NCBI RefSeq assembly: GCF_001269885.1
Contig: NZ_LHVH01000017.1
Location: 1,054,001 to 1,118,000 of the forward strand
Origin: Pseudomonas kilonensis
GTDB lineage: Bacteria > Pseudomonadota > Gammaproteobacteria > Pseudomonadales > Pseudomonadaceae
Direction of reading: 5' to 3'
DNA: 64,000 nucleotides
A program made the position numbers and the translations under genes. Numbering within the stretch: the stretch's first letter is position 1; each line of letters begins with the position of its first letter. Shown here one piece after another: positions 44,712 to 54,700 of this stretch. Below the pieces are notes generated by a model. The model was not told the origin of the DNA. It did not search any database and saw nothing but the letters and a program-made list of their open reading frames with translations.

Positions 44712-44862
44712 AACAAGTCCGGAATCAAGTCTTTTCCTGCTCCGGAAAGAAAGTAAAATCCTTAGATTTCAACGAGTAGGACACCCGATACGAGTCTCGT
44801 TTTCCGCTCCAAGATTCACAAAAAAGCCACTCGGATGAGTGGCTTTTTTGTGCCTGGGATTT
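44712..44862. repeat. Diverged direct repeat B containing a tRNA-Gly 3' end
   Basis: Matches repeat A (29919-30070) over about 150 bp with scattered substitutions and small indels. The tRNA-Gly 3' end is at 44791-44811 with one C-to-T change. The terminator hairpin follows at 44820. No tRNA body is present. The stretches 44624-44711 and 44863-45180 around it contain no supported gene. Confidence 0.85.
44820..44849. terminator. Strong bidirectional terminator in repeat B
   Basis: AAAAAAGCCACTC / GAGTGGCTTTTTT with a GGAT loop. It ends the porin operon in one direction and can stop minus-strand transcripts in the other. Confidence 0.87.
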
Positions 44863-45180
44863 CCCAATGTCAGTGGCTGTGTGGCGATCGTCTGTATTGT
44901 TTCCGCACTTACCCTGCTGCTGATGCGCCTCGAAAGCACAAGCACACGCCGGCGTGAGGTTCGACCTCTTCGCATTGGTCGCTTTCGAATAGTATTGGAC
45001 GAGTCTTCGTTCAGTGGATTTCCGCAGAGCGGACTGATCCTCGAGATTGGGAACAGCTTCCACGAGTTAGGAATTATCAGCGTTCAACGGCCCCACCATA
45101 AGTACTGAACAGTACGCGGCGATCAAACCAAGCATGATGTACTACCAAGGCCTAGATCTGTTCAGCCGAGGTATAGAACT

Positions 45181-46713
45181 TCAGTTCCTAGGCGGCAGCT
45201 GCAACCGTAAGCGTGTCAGATTCGCCTCGTCATCGATCTCCAGCTCCAAGCTTCCTTGCTGGGCTTCAGCGAGTAGTTTCGCTGAGTAGGTACCAAGCCC
45301 CGTACCGCCAGATTTGCCATCGCTTGCGTATTTTTCGAAGAACCGTGACCGAAATGCTACGGGTACCGCTGGCTGGTTCTCCATTACCAATTCGATATGT
45401 TCGGCAGGTATCAATGTCAGTCGAACGCGACTTTTCTCAGGAGCCGCCTCGCAGGCATTCTTCAGCAAGTTGTTCAGTAGAGAAAAGCACAGCAATTCGT
45501 CTCCACTGGCTAGCACCGGTGTTGATTCGTTGGTGTGTTCCGCCACTACCTCGATGGTCAGTTTTTTTGCCTGATAGGTCAGCCTGGCCGATTCGCATAG
45601 GCGCCGTACCAGGGGCAGCAGTTCGACCGCGACCGGCTTAAGTTCGAAATTACCGGTTTCGATTTTGTAGATGTCGCCAGCCATGTCGATCATTCCTAGC
45701 AGGTTCTGGCTGTCGGTTTCCAGGCTATGCAACATTTGCATCTGGCGTGGCAGCAGATTGCCGCCTTCGAGCAGGCTGCGGGCCAAGCCGAGGATATTGC
45801 ACAGCGGCGCCTTCAGATCATGACGTGAAATACTGCTGGCTTCCTCACGCAAGCGTTCCAGCTCCAGCATGGTGTCGTATTCCTGCTGCAGCGCGTTGCG
45901 CTGTTCGACCAGGCGCAACAGATTGCTTACCCGAAGGTGTAGCGACTTGGGATCCACCGGCTTACTGACAAAATCCACTGCGCCCAGCTCCAACCCGCGC
46001 AGCTGGGCTGCCGGATCGCTCATGGCGGTGATAAAGATGATCGGGATGCGGCTAGCGCTGGGATGGCTGCGCAGGTGCTGGGCCAGCTCGAAACCATCCA
46101 TGTTCGGCATCATTACATCCAGCAGAAGAAGATCTGGCGGGGTCTCGGAAGTACAGAGGGCCAACGCGCGGCGTCCGTCGCGCGCCGCCAGTATGCGGTA
46201 CTCGTCCTGAAACAACCCGGCAATCAGCGCTAGGTTGTCCGGTACGTCATCGACAACCAGCAATGTCGGACGGTATTCCTCCTTTGACTCTTGAGTTGGT
46301 TCAGCAATCACTGGTGGCGAATGCAACCGAGGACGATGGTTCATAGCACGCGTTATGCGCTGCGAAAGGTCGTTGGCGGTAAAGGGCTTGATAAGAATGT
46401 TGCTGACCCCGGCAGCGATGGCCTCGGTGATTTGGGCGCGGGAGCTCTCTGCGGTAATCATGATGAAAGGCAGCATGGCCAACTTGGGGTCACTGCGTAC
46501 CTTGCGCAACAGGGTGAGGCCATCCATGACTGGCATGTTCCAGTCGGAAAGAATGACGTTGACCTTACGCGTCCTTAGTAGCGCGAATGCCTCTTTACCA
46601 TTGTCGGCGGTTAGTATGTGTCGTGCACCCAAGCGCTCTAGTTGGCTACTGTTGACCCTGCGCATGGTGTCTGCGTCGTCGACGACTAAGAATACGGTAT
46701 CGGCGGTGATCAT
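45181..46713 (-). CDS. Hybrid regulator REC-REC-histidine kinase
   Basis: A 510-residue cytoplasmic protein with two response-regulator receivers followed by a kinase core. REC1 (residues about 5-120) shows VFLVVDDADTMRR and ILSDWNMPVMDG, and REC2 (about 150-265) shows LLVVDDVPDN and LLLDVMMPNMDG. A coiled linker leads to the HisKA box SSISRHDLKAPLCNILGLA (His near residue 315), and a HATPase domain ends in GGTGLGTYSAKLLAEAQ. There is no membrane segment, so it senses signals via partners or phosphotransfer. The ATG at 46713 starts directly at REC1. A c-di-GMP enzyme is encoded upstream on the same strand, suggesting joint control of motility or biofilm. Confidence 0.87.
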   Translation of the reverse strand: MITADTVFLVVDDADTMRRVNSSQLERLGARHILTADNGKEAFALLRTRKVNVILSDWNMPVMDGLTLLRKVRSDPKLAMLPFIMITAESSRAQITEAIAAGVSNILIKPFTANDLSQRITRAMNHRPRLHSPPVIAEPTQESKEEYRPTLLVVDDVPDNLALIAGLFQDEYRILAARDGRRALALCTSETPPDLLLLDVMMPNMDGFELAQHLRSHPSASRIPIIFITAMSDPAAQLRGLELGAVDFVSKPVDPKSLHLRVSNLLRLVEQRNALQQEYDTMLELERLREEASSISRHDLKAPLCNILGLARSLLEGGNLLPRQMQMLHSLETDSQNLLGMIDMAGDIYKIETGNFELKPVAVELLPLVRRLCESARLTYQAKKLTIEVVAEHTNESTPVLASGDELLCFSLLNNLLKNACEAAPEKSRVRLTLIPAEHIELVMENQPAVPVAFRSRFFEKYASDGKSGGTGLGTYSAKLLAEAQQGSLELEIDDEANLTRLRLQLPPRN

Positions 46714-47006
46714 AACGCCTAGAGCTCCAAGTAGAAGGATGGGGCAACGCCAGTCAGATGCCTCTTGCTGACTCTCCCAGCCGCAATGCCAGGGCTCGGT
46801 CGAAGTCAAACAGCCCGTTATCGCTAAGACAGGTCAAGGCCGCCAGGATTGGAGCCAAGCAGTACTGCACCTCGATCAATAAGTTGCGAACAGTCACCTT
46901 CGTGATGACTTGACCCTCTATCGAACAGAACCACGCGATGAATCTGAAAGAAAGGTTAGACCAGTATTAGGAGCGGAGGAGGCTGGTTGGGTGATGATCT
47001 TGAACA

Positions 47007-49109
47007 TCAATCGTACCGGTGCACTGCTAGTGCTGGGCCTGTGGCCGCTGCAGGATTACTGGAGGTGTTAAAGCTTTCCAGCATCCCCTGTGCGCTCATC
47101 GGTTTGCCCAGTAGATAACCCTGCAAGATGTCGCACCCCAGCTCTGTAAGCATCTCTTGTTGTTCAGAGGTTTCCACACCCTCGGCGACGATCCTCAGAC
47201 CCAGCGTTTTGCCAAGCGCTACTATCGCCGAAACGATGGCCGCGTCGTCGTTGTTTTTAGCCAGCTCGGTGATGAAACCTCGGTCGATCTTCAGCTCATT
47301 GGCTGGCAGGCGCTTGAGGTAAAGCAGGCTGGAATATCCGGTACCGAAGTCGTCAATGGAAATACTGACTCCCAGCGCTGACAACTGATCGAGGACGATC
47401 AGCGCGGCTTCCGCGTCGCGCATGGCAGTAGACTCGGTTACCTCCAGGGTCAGAAAGCGAGGTGGCAGACCGTTGCTTTGCAGTGCTGTACGCACGATGT
47501 CAACCAGTCCTGCATTGGCCAATTGTACCGTCGATAGATTGACCGCAATACTCCATTCTCCTTTACCTAGGGCGTGCCATTCGGCCATCTGCCGACAGGC
47601 TTCATTTATTACCCAGTTCCCGATTGGCACTATCAGCCCAGTTCGTTCGGCTAGGGGCAGAAAGCGATCCGGCGGCACTAGGCCCCAGTTTGGACTGTTC
47701 CATCGCAACAGGGCCTCAACACCCGTCATAGGGCCGTCGGGAGCAATCATTTTCGGCTGGTAGTGCAGGATGAACTCATTCTGGTCGAGGGCCTTGCGTA
47801 GATCCTGCTGCAACTGCAGTTGCTGGTGGGCATTGATATTCATGGTTCTTTCGAAGAAACAGTAGCCGTTTCGACCTTGTTCTTTGGCGTGATACATGGC
47901 CGCATCAGCGTTGACCATAAGCTCATGGTCGGTATGACCATCGACTGGAAAAATGGCAATACCAATGCTTGTGGAAACATGTACTGTCTGCCGCCCCAAG
48001 ACGAATGGGGCCTTGATATCTTCCACCAGGCGTTGGGCGAGAGCCGCAGCGTCTTCCGGCTCGGCGAGGTCAATCAGCAGTACGAACTCGTCGCCCCCTA
48101 AGCGCGCCCCTGTATCTTCGCCGCGCTTGGCATTATTGATACGCGTAGCCACTTCCACCAGCAACTGGTCGCCGGTGTGATGGCCGTAGGTATCGTTCAC
48201 CAATTTGAATCCGTCCAAGTCCATGAACAGCACGGCAAACTGGCTCTTTTGCCGGCCGGCTTTCTGAATCGCCTGCTCAAGGCGGTCGTTGAGTAGGATG
48301 CGATTGGGCAGACGTGTCAGATTGTCGTGCAGGGCCAGTTGCACTAGCTCACTGTTGGCGCGATCAAGGGAGTTGGCCAGTAGGCTGGTACGGACGTCGA
48401 GCATCGAGATAATCAGGGCAATTGCGCAGACGGCCAAGGTGACCAGGATCACCAGCACCACCAGCCATTTACTATCGATACCTGTGTTGACCGCACCGCA
48501 TACACTGCCCAGCGGGAAATTTGCTGCTGACATGCCTGTGTAGTGCATTCCGACAATGGCGCAACCCATCACCAGGGAGGAGCAGAGGCGCGCGCGATTG
48601 ATGTACTTGCCTTCTCCACGCAGGCGGAAGGCTATCCATAGCGCCGCTCCAGAGGCGAGGATGGCGATCAGCACCGACAGTACAAACAGCGACGGAACGT
48701 ATTCCACCACGGGATTCATCAGCAGCGCCGCCATGCCGGTATAGTGCATGGCTGCAATGCCGATACCCATCAACACCGCGCCCACCAGCAGCCAAGACAG
48801 CGGCATTTCCTTTTGGCATACCAGCCAAAGGGCGAAGGCCGAGGAGGCGATGGCGATCACCAGCGATAGGCCAGTGCGGGGCAAGTCATAGCCCAATTCG
48901 ATGGGCAGTTGGAAGGCCAGCATACCGATGAAGTGCATTGACCAGATGCCGGTGCCCATGGCGAATGAACCGCCCGCCAGCCAAAGTGCCGAGGCTTTTC
49001 CTTGGGTGCGCGTGACACGACCAGCCATGTTCAGCGCAGTATAGGAAGCCAAGATCGCGACAATCAGGGATAGCAGGACATATAGGCTGTTATAACTGCT
49101 TACAAGCAT
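47007..49109 (-). CDS. MHYT-GGDEF-EAL cyclic-di-GMP enzyme
   Basis: A 700-residue inner-membrane protein. The N-terminal MHYT sensor (residues about 1-245, seven TM helices) has its three repeats: GIWSMHFIGM, GIAAMHYTGM and AIVGMHYTGM, thought to bind copper and sense diatomic gases. The GGDEF domain follows with ARLGGDEFVLL, then EAL with VEALLRWNSP, DDFGTGYSSLLYLK and AEGVETSEQ. Both active sites look intact, so the protein may make or break c-di-GMP depending on the signal. The ATG at 49109 has GGAG 5-6 nt upstream; a TTG 24 bp further up is less likely. Confidence 0.93.
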   Translation of the reverse strand: MLVSSYNSLYVLLSLIVAILASYTALNMAGRVTRTQGKASALWLAGGSFAMGTGIWSMHFIGMLAFQLPIELGYDLPRTGLSLVIAIASSAFALWLVCQKEMPLSWLLVGAVLMGIGIAAMHYTGMAALLMNPVVEYVPSLFVLSVLIAILASGAALWIAFRLRGEGKYINRARLCSSLVMGCAIVGMHYTGMSAANFPLGSVCGAVNTGIDSKWLVVLVILVTLAVCAIALIISMLDVRTSLLANSLDRANSELVQLALHDNLTRLPNRILLNDRLEQAIQKAGRQKSQFAVLFMDLDGFKLVNDTYGHHTGDQLLVEVATRINNAKRGEDTGARLGGDEFVLLIDLAEPEDAAALAQRLVEDIKAPFVLGRQTVHVSTSIGIAIFPVDGHTDHELMVNADAAMYHAKEQGRNGYCFFERTMNINAHQQLQLQQDLRKALDQNEFILHYQPKMIAPDGPMTGVEALLRWNSPNWGLVPPDRFLPLAERTGLIVPIGNWVINEACRQMAEWHALGKGEWSIAVNLSTVQLANAGLVDIVRTALQSNGLPPRFLTLEVTESTAMRDAEAALIVLDQLSALGVSISIDDFGTGYSSLLYLKRLPANELKIDRGFITELAKNNDDAAIVSAIVALGKTLGLRIVAEGVETSEQQEMLTELGCDILQGYLLGKPMSAQGMLESFNTSSNPAAATGPALAVHRYD

Positions 49110-49397
49110 TGAAACTCCGGAAGTGTAGTCCAACTCTTTTGGTTATCGGCGGCACGGAAAATTTCTGAAGGAATCAGCTTTGGTGTAGTGACCTGCCAAA
49201 GTTGCCTGCGAAAGGTAAGCGTTCAGGCAATCAGAACTCGCGCAATATCGCCGTTAGTGCTTGGTCAAGAGGAGTGCAATTCCCCACCTGTAGTGACAAA
49301 CAAGTGTGTCACTACAGGATTGTATCAGTTGATTTTTCTTGGCTTTATGCGGCAGATTCATGCCTTGAACAACTCGCTCGACAAGACGATGGATGAC

Positions 49398-49610
49398 TCA
49401 CTTGTTCCGATCCACCGAACGACCTAGACGAACTAGATCAATTTTACCTTCGATGTAATCCTCTAATGCATCTATGTCCATGGGGTGACCAAATAGATAT
49501 CCCTGATAGTTATGGCAACCCATAGCAGCCAGCATGTCACGTTGTGCTCGTGTTTCAACCCCCTCAGCGATGGCCGACAAGCTCAGTTGTTTGCCAATCA
49601 TCGCGCAGGT
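49398..49610 (-). pseudogene. EAL-domain phosphodiesterase, C-terminal remnant
   Basis: About 70 codons read like the end of an EAL domain: LSLSAIAEGVETRAQRDMLAAMGCHNYQGYLFGHPM. The glutamate of AEGVE is kept, but the rest of the domain, including the EAL motif, is missing and the upstream DNA does not continue it. It lies 290 bp upstream of the MHYT-GGDEF-EAL gene and looks like the debris of an older paralogue. The remaining interval up to 49943 shows nothing else I can name. Confidence 0.8.
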
Positions 49611-49943
49611 TTTTCCAGCGCACCCACACCATCATCACCCCGTGCGACGAGCTTGTAAGCGTCTGCGAAACACATCTTGCTCATGTTCAGCGTTTGTCTG
49701 GGAGAAGAAAATCTACCTCGTAGATCCCCCGTGCCGCGCGGACGGTGGGCAGAACCCAGGCTGTTCGCTGTGTCGTTTTCGAAGTCCACTCTCGGATCCA
49801 TCTACCGGCCAATCATCTGTAAGTCGTTGTAAGAAAAAACAAACTGGCAGTGGCCGCCTCTCAAAAGGTGGCCTATACATGGACAGGCTGGCAAACAGAA
49901 GTGTCAGCGCTTTTCCAATTTGATCGGACAAGGAGTCCGTTTT

Positions 49944-50852
49944 ATGGCTACAGAACTGGACGCGTTGCTCTCAAGTATTCGCGACTGCAAAACCTGCGAC
50001 GCGGTAAAAAATCGCCTCGCTATCATCACAGAAAAAAAGGACGCTGCTACTGACCCTGATGCGGTGCGGGCGCTGCGGGATGCCCAGGTGTATGCACTGG
50101 TCTGGGGGGTGTTTACTGTCGCCCTCGACCAGGGGGCGCCGATCGTCGCCTACGACAAAGCCCTCAAGGTACTCGAGGCCGCTCAAGCGAGCGCAGATAA
50201 CAAAACTCTTGAAGCTGCCTACATCGCCTACGAGGCAGCCTGTACCGCCTACGAAGAGGCCCTGGATGCGGACAACAACCTCATCAACGAGGCCATCAAA
50301 TCCGTAACCGATGACGCAGCCAAGGCTGCACCCGGCAAGAACGGCATCGACGCCATTGCCGATGCTGCCGCCGCCGAAATGGCCTCCGCCGACATCGAGC
50401 ATCACCTCGCAAGCCAAGACGTCATCTATTCCTCCGAAGGGCCTAGTGCAGACCCTTATGAGGAATACTATGACAGGAAGCGGCAGATCAGAAATATCAC
50501 CAGCCCTGTGAAGCAAGCGTGTGATGCTTATGTCAATGAGTATGTCACCCGTGTTCAAGTGGCGGCCCAACTCAAACAATCACTCGACCGGTATCTGCTC
50601 GTCTGGCGCGTGACAACCACCGGAAGCGGGAATCCACTGGCCGTACAAGGCATACTGGAAAGCATCGATGAGAAGAACGGGACGTTCGTGCTGAGAAGCA
50701 CTGTCTATGAAGGTCAGCGCAACACGGTTTCGTTTTCCGACATAGGAACCATCGATACATCACGGACGGGTTCAGGGGCACTATCCAGTGCAGTCGCACC
50801 CGGCTGGAGGAACGTAGGCCTGGGGGAATGGGTTCGCTCCGACCAATATTAA
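49944..50852 (+). CDS. Hypothetical 302-residue helical protein
   Basis: No family recognised. The N-terminal two thirds (residues about 1-190) are Ala-rich and helical, with a near-repeated stretch (AYIAYEAACTAYEEAL) that should form long alpha hairpins or coiled coil. The last third is beta-rich with VWRVTTTGSGNPLAVQGILES and a Gly/Trp-containing end (GWRNVGLGEWVR). No signal peptide or membrane helix is visible. AAGGAG lies upstream of the ATG at good spacing. A strong terminator follows, so it is monocistronic. Because RTX debris lies just downstream, it may be an accessory or effector protein from the same acquired unit. Confidence 0.75.
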   Translation: MATELDALLSSIRDCKTCDAVKNRLAIITEKKDAATDPDAVRALRDAQVYALVWGVFTVALDQGAPIVAYDKALKVLEAAQASADNKTLEAAYIAYEAACTAYEEALDADNNLINEAIKSVTDDAAKAAPGKNGIDAIADAAAAEMASADIEHHLASQDVIYSSEGPSADPYEEYYDRKRQIRNITSPVKQACDAYVNEYVTRVQVAAQLKQSLDRYLLVWRVTTTGSGNPLAVQGILESIDEKNGTFVLRSTVYEGQRNTVSFSDIGTIDTSRTGSGALSSAVAPGWRNVGLGEWVRSDQY

Positions 50853-50895
50853 AAATACAAAAGCGCTTAATGCCTGCATAGCGTAACCCTTCACG

Positions 50896-50930
50896 ACAGC
50901 GACCGGAGCTAGCATCCGGTCGCTGTTTCT
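50896..50930 (+). terminator. Rho-independent terminator after the 302-residue protein gene
   Basis: A perfect 12-bp stem, ACAGCGACCGGA / TCCGGTCGCTGT, with a 7-nt loop is followed by TTCTTC. It lies 44 bp after the stop codon. Confidence 0.85.
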
Positions 50931-50981
50931 TCGAAACCCGTCCGCTGGGCGTAAGCGTCCACCCCTCTCACCTTGCGTAAG

Positions 50982-51116
50982 TCAGGCCGGCATCCACTGA
51001 TGCGGTGGCAGTTGCCTGATCTCACTGGCCCGCTGTGTCGGCAACCGCGTCAGCACATCTTTGAGATAAGCATACGGATCATGCCCATTCATGCGCGCCG
51101 ACTGGATCAAACTCAA
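50982..51116 (-). mobile_element. IS66-family transposase, C-terminal scrap
   Basis: On the minus strand the last 45 codons of an IS66 TnpC-type transposase are readable: SLIQSARMNGHDPYAYLKDV, then LTRLPTQRASEIRQL, ending PPHQWMPA and TGA at 50982. Everything upstream of SLIQ is gone and replaced, at about 51117, by RTX-type coding sequence on the other strand. The insertion sequence is therefore a remnant that marks a recombination join. Confidence 0.85.
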
Positions 51117-51117
51117 C

Positions 51118-51585
51118 GCCACCGGTAACGCCGCGAATAATCAGCTGACGGGCAACGGGGGCAATAACCGCCTGGATGGCGGGATGGGCAATGACTGGCT
51201 GCGCGGCGGCGCGGGCAACGACCTTTACCAATTTGATCGCAACGCAAGCCAGGGCGTCATTGATGATTTCGACTCTGCAACGAATACCGATGTGCTGCAA
51301 TTCGGTAGCGGAATCTCCGCTGATCAGCTGTGGTTTCGTAAAAACGGCATGGATCTAGAGGTCAGTATCATCGGCACGGCAGACAAGGTGACGATTTCCA
51401 AATGGTCATCCTCGGACCAGGCTGGTACGCAAAAGGCTCAGCACGTCGAACAGTTCCGAACCGCCGATGGCAAAGTCCTGCTGGACAATCAGGTAGACCA
51501 ACTGGTCGGAGCAATGGCGGCGTTTGCACCACCTGCAGCGGGGCAAACGTCACTGCCGAACAATTACAAAGAGGCGTTGGTATGA
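51118..51585 (+). pseudogene. RTX/hemolysin-type calcium-binding protein, C-terminal fragment
   Basis: About 155 codons from the C-terminal end of an RTX secreted protein. Calcium-binding nonapeptides are seen (LTGNGGNNRLDGGMGNDWLRGGAGNDLYQFD), followed by the hemolysin-related domain VIDDFDSATNTDVLQFGSGI and a C-terminal tail of the sort used by type I secretion. The N-terminal catalytic or adhesive part is missing, cut by the IS66 scrap at 51116. An open frame continues 27 bp into the IS66 sequence, so a short fusion polypeptide could be made, but it would lack a function-bearing domain. Confidence 0.82.
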
Positions 51586-51739
51586 CGGGATGAGGTTAGT
51601 TGCCCATGGCACTTTGACCGAGTGCACCAAGCACGATATCCGCGCCATCGGCCGGTTGCTGTACCGCTTCAGGCCATTGAATCGGCGGCTAGCATGCAGT
51701 ATTCCTTGGATGTAGAACCCAACGGCTTCTTGAACCGTC

Positions 51740-51770
51740 AGGCCGCCTGGAATACTGGAGGCGGCCTTTT
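51740..51770 (+). terminator. Terminator of the RTX-derived transcript
   Basis: AGGCCGCCT / AGGCGGCCT, a 9-bp GC-rich stem with a 10-nt loop, is followed by TTTTG on the plus strand, directly before the 3' end of the convergent helicase gene. Confidence 0.75.
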
Positions 51771-51771
51771 G

Positions 51772-54700
51772 TCATGCGGGTGTATCGGCAGTCATCTGGG
51801 GATGGGCGGGTAGCAGGTCCATGACGTTGCAGAAGAGATTACGCTGCCTCCAGTCATTGCGATCGCCGATCACATACAGCCGGCGCTTGGCCCGAGTGGC
51901 GGCGACATTGAGGAGGTTGGGTTGAGACACTGCCCAATTGCGAGCGCCGGCGTTTTCGCTGTTACCGCCCAGGACGAGGATGATGACTGCGGCTTCCTTG
52001 CCCTGCATGGTGTGGATGGTGCCACGTACGATCTTCCCGTGGAGGCGGTCTTTGAGCTGGTTGCGCACGTCCTGAAAGGGGGTGATGACGGCGATACTGT
52101 CGGGCGGCACGCCGTCGGCATCAAGCAACGCCAGCAGGCGTTCGAGGGCGTGCCCTTCGTTGTCGACCCAGTTGCCGGAAGAGCGACCGCTTGCGTGCAC
52201 CCAACCTGTGGATAGGCGGGCTGGGGTTTCCTTGGCTGGGGGCGGGGCAATGGTGCCATAGACCATTGCGCCGTCGTAGGCGATGCGGTTGGCCAGGTCG
52301 AACATCGGTTTGTCGCAGCGCCGGTGCACCACCAACGGCAGGCCGACCCAGCATTTTTGGCCTTGGGGGCCGGCCATGCGACCCCAGGGTGTGGCGTGGT
52401 CGGCAAGCGTCTGGGCGGACTGGCGGTTGGGCAGCCAGTGGGCGTCGACCTGGTAGCGGGTGCGCATGTGTTCAAGCACGGCGTCGGAGACGGTGACGAT
52501 GGGCTCCAATTGCAGCGGATCACCGACCAGTACGGCACGGCGCGCGCGCCATAGCGCGCCCACCGCAGCCTGCGGGGTGGCCTGGCCAGCTTCGTCCACC
52601 AGCAACCAGCCGATCTCGCCGCAACCGAGGCTACCGAAGGAGCGGGCGAACGAGGCAAAGGTGCTACTGAGCACCGGTACCACCATGAACAGCGACGCCC
52701 AGGCCGAGCGCATCACGGCTTGGGACACACCACGATAACGGCTTCCGGTCAGCAGGCTGGTGATGAAGGCCAAGTTATTGCCCAGGCGCGAGGCTTCGAT
52801 CTGGAAGAAGGTGCGATGTAGCTTGAGCGCTTCGATGAACACTTTTGACCTGGCCTGGCGCCAGCCTTCGAGGATCCAGGGTTCGAGCAATTCGATCTCG
52901 CTGCCTCTGCCGAGCTGGCCTTGCGCGAGCCAAATCAGCAGGTGTTCGGCCTGGCCGGCCTGGGCAACGCTACGAGCCTTGTCGATTTGCAGGGTGGCGT
53001 GGCGTATGGCTTCGTTGATCTCCTGTTCGTCCGTGGCCAATTGTCGATTGAGTTGGCTGAGCTGGGCGCTGAGTCGCTGCAGTTGGCGTTGGACGCTGTC
53101 GAAGGCCTCACGGGCCAGGGCATGGGCGCCGTCGAGCAGGCGTTGCCGGGCGGACCAAGTGCGATGAGCACCCCATAGGCTGAACAGGTTGGCGAGCAAA
53201 CCGGGCTTTTGTACAAGGTGCGCTTCGAGGGCTTGGAGTTCATGCTGCAGTTGCTCACGGGCGGGCGTTAGCTGTCGGATTTCAAGCGTGGTTTGTTCCT
53301 CGTCGAGGCTGCGGCGCTGCGTCAGGCGGATCTGGCGCTCCTGTTCCTTCTCTCTGATCCGCGCCTTGGCACTGATCACGGCCCGGATCCGTTCCAGGAT
53401 GTCGCTGACCTGAGCACGCAGCGTCTGTTCGGTGTCCTTGGCGGCCTGGTACTGTTTGACGGCGACGCGCCAGAGGGTAGCTTTTTCGGCGGGCGCGAGC
53501 AGCTTCATCTGCTGCGCCTGCTCGTTCAGCCACTCACGCATGCCTTTGGGCGCCGGCTCGTTGTCCGCTTCCGGGTTGTCGAGCATGAGCTCACCGGTGT
53601 ACAGGTCTTCGTCCGGGGCTTGGCTGTCGAGAGGTTCCAGGTTCAGAGGCGCAGGCTCGTTTTCTGATCTCGTCGCTTTAGAAGGACGTTTGCCATAGAA
53701 GAAGCGTTCGACAAACTGGGTGCGCTTGGATTTGCTGCCCAACGCTGCAGAGATCAGGCCCCAGGCAGGCCTGCCGCTGGTAAGCTCGGCGAGCTCGCTG
53801 AAATATTCGGCATCGGGCAACCAGGACGGGTCGATTTTGTCGCGCTGGGGCAACTCGAGAGTTACGTTCTCGACGGCACCGTTGTTGGAGGAGGCCACCA
53901 CCATCTCGAAGCCGAACAGGCGCGGGTCAAGTTGGTAAGCATAGCGCTCGCGTCCGCCATCGTTGGCAGATTCGCGGCCATTCTGGATGAAGGCCTCCGA
54001 GGCCTTGCTCAGCGAAGCCAACACATCGGCCCGCTGCGTCACCACGGCGGCGATCAGGTCGCGCAGCAGGGTTGTCTTCCCGGTGCCTGGCGGGCCGTTG
54101 ACGCCCATCACGCCGGTGTCGTTGCCCAACGTCTGCAGCAGACTGTTGACCGCCAGTTGCTGGGAGTGCACCAGGCCCAGGTGCCGTTCGGCAGGCCAGC
54201 AGCCGACGGCGTAGCGCGAGGGGGCGAGGCGATCGATTAGCGCAAGGTCCGCGCGGGGCTGGTCGAGATGCAGCCGCTGGCTGGGGTCGTGCAGGCTCAG
54301 ATAACGGGCTAGCGGGTCACTGGTCTTGCCGTGGGCCAGGGCATCGGCCACGTCGGCCAGATCGCTGAGCAGGAAGCTGTTGAGTGGATCGTCTTCTTGT
54401 TCGGGCTTGTCCGGGTTGATCGGCGCTGAGCGGAAGCGATGCACGCGCGGCTTGTCGCCGAACAACGCATCGAGCCCGAGGGTCTGGCGGATAAGCTCGG
54501 TCATGCTTGCCAGGTCGGCAGCCATGACCACACCTCCAAGCAGGCTGTTGGCCTGTTCGCGAAGGAACTTCTGGGTTTCGTCGAAGCCTCGAGTCCAATC
54601 CTCATGGTTGATGGCGCAGCCGACAAACCACGCCTCGCTAGACAACACCAGGCTGTCGATCACCATCCTGCCCTGGCTTTCAAATTTCAATGCAAACAGG

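Noticed and set aside
43472..44728. A 418-codon open frame opposite the porin gene
   Set aside because: Antisense of a complete porin with signal peptide and terminal Phe; no plausible start or domain.
44725..45108. Short open frames on both strands over repeat B and the adjoining gap
   Set aside because: They run through the tRNA-Gly 3' end and terminator, lack ribosome binding sites and have no protein-like features. Such frames arise wherever this repeat occurs.
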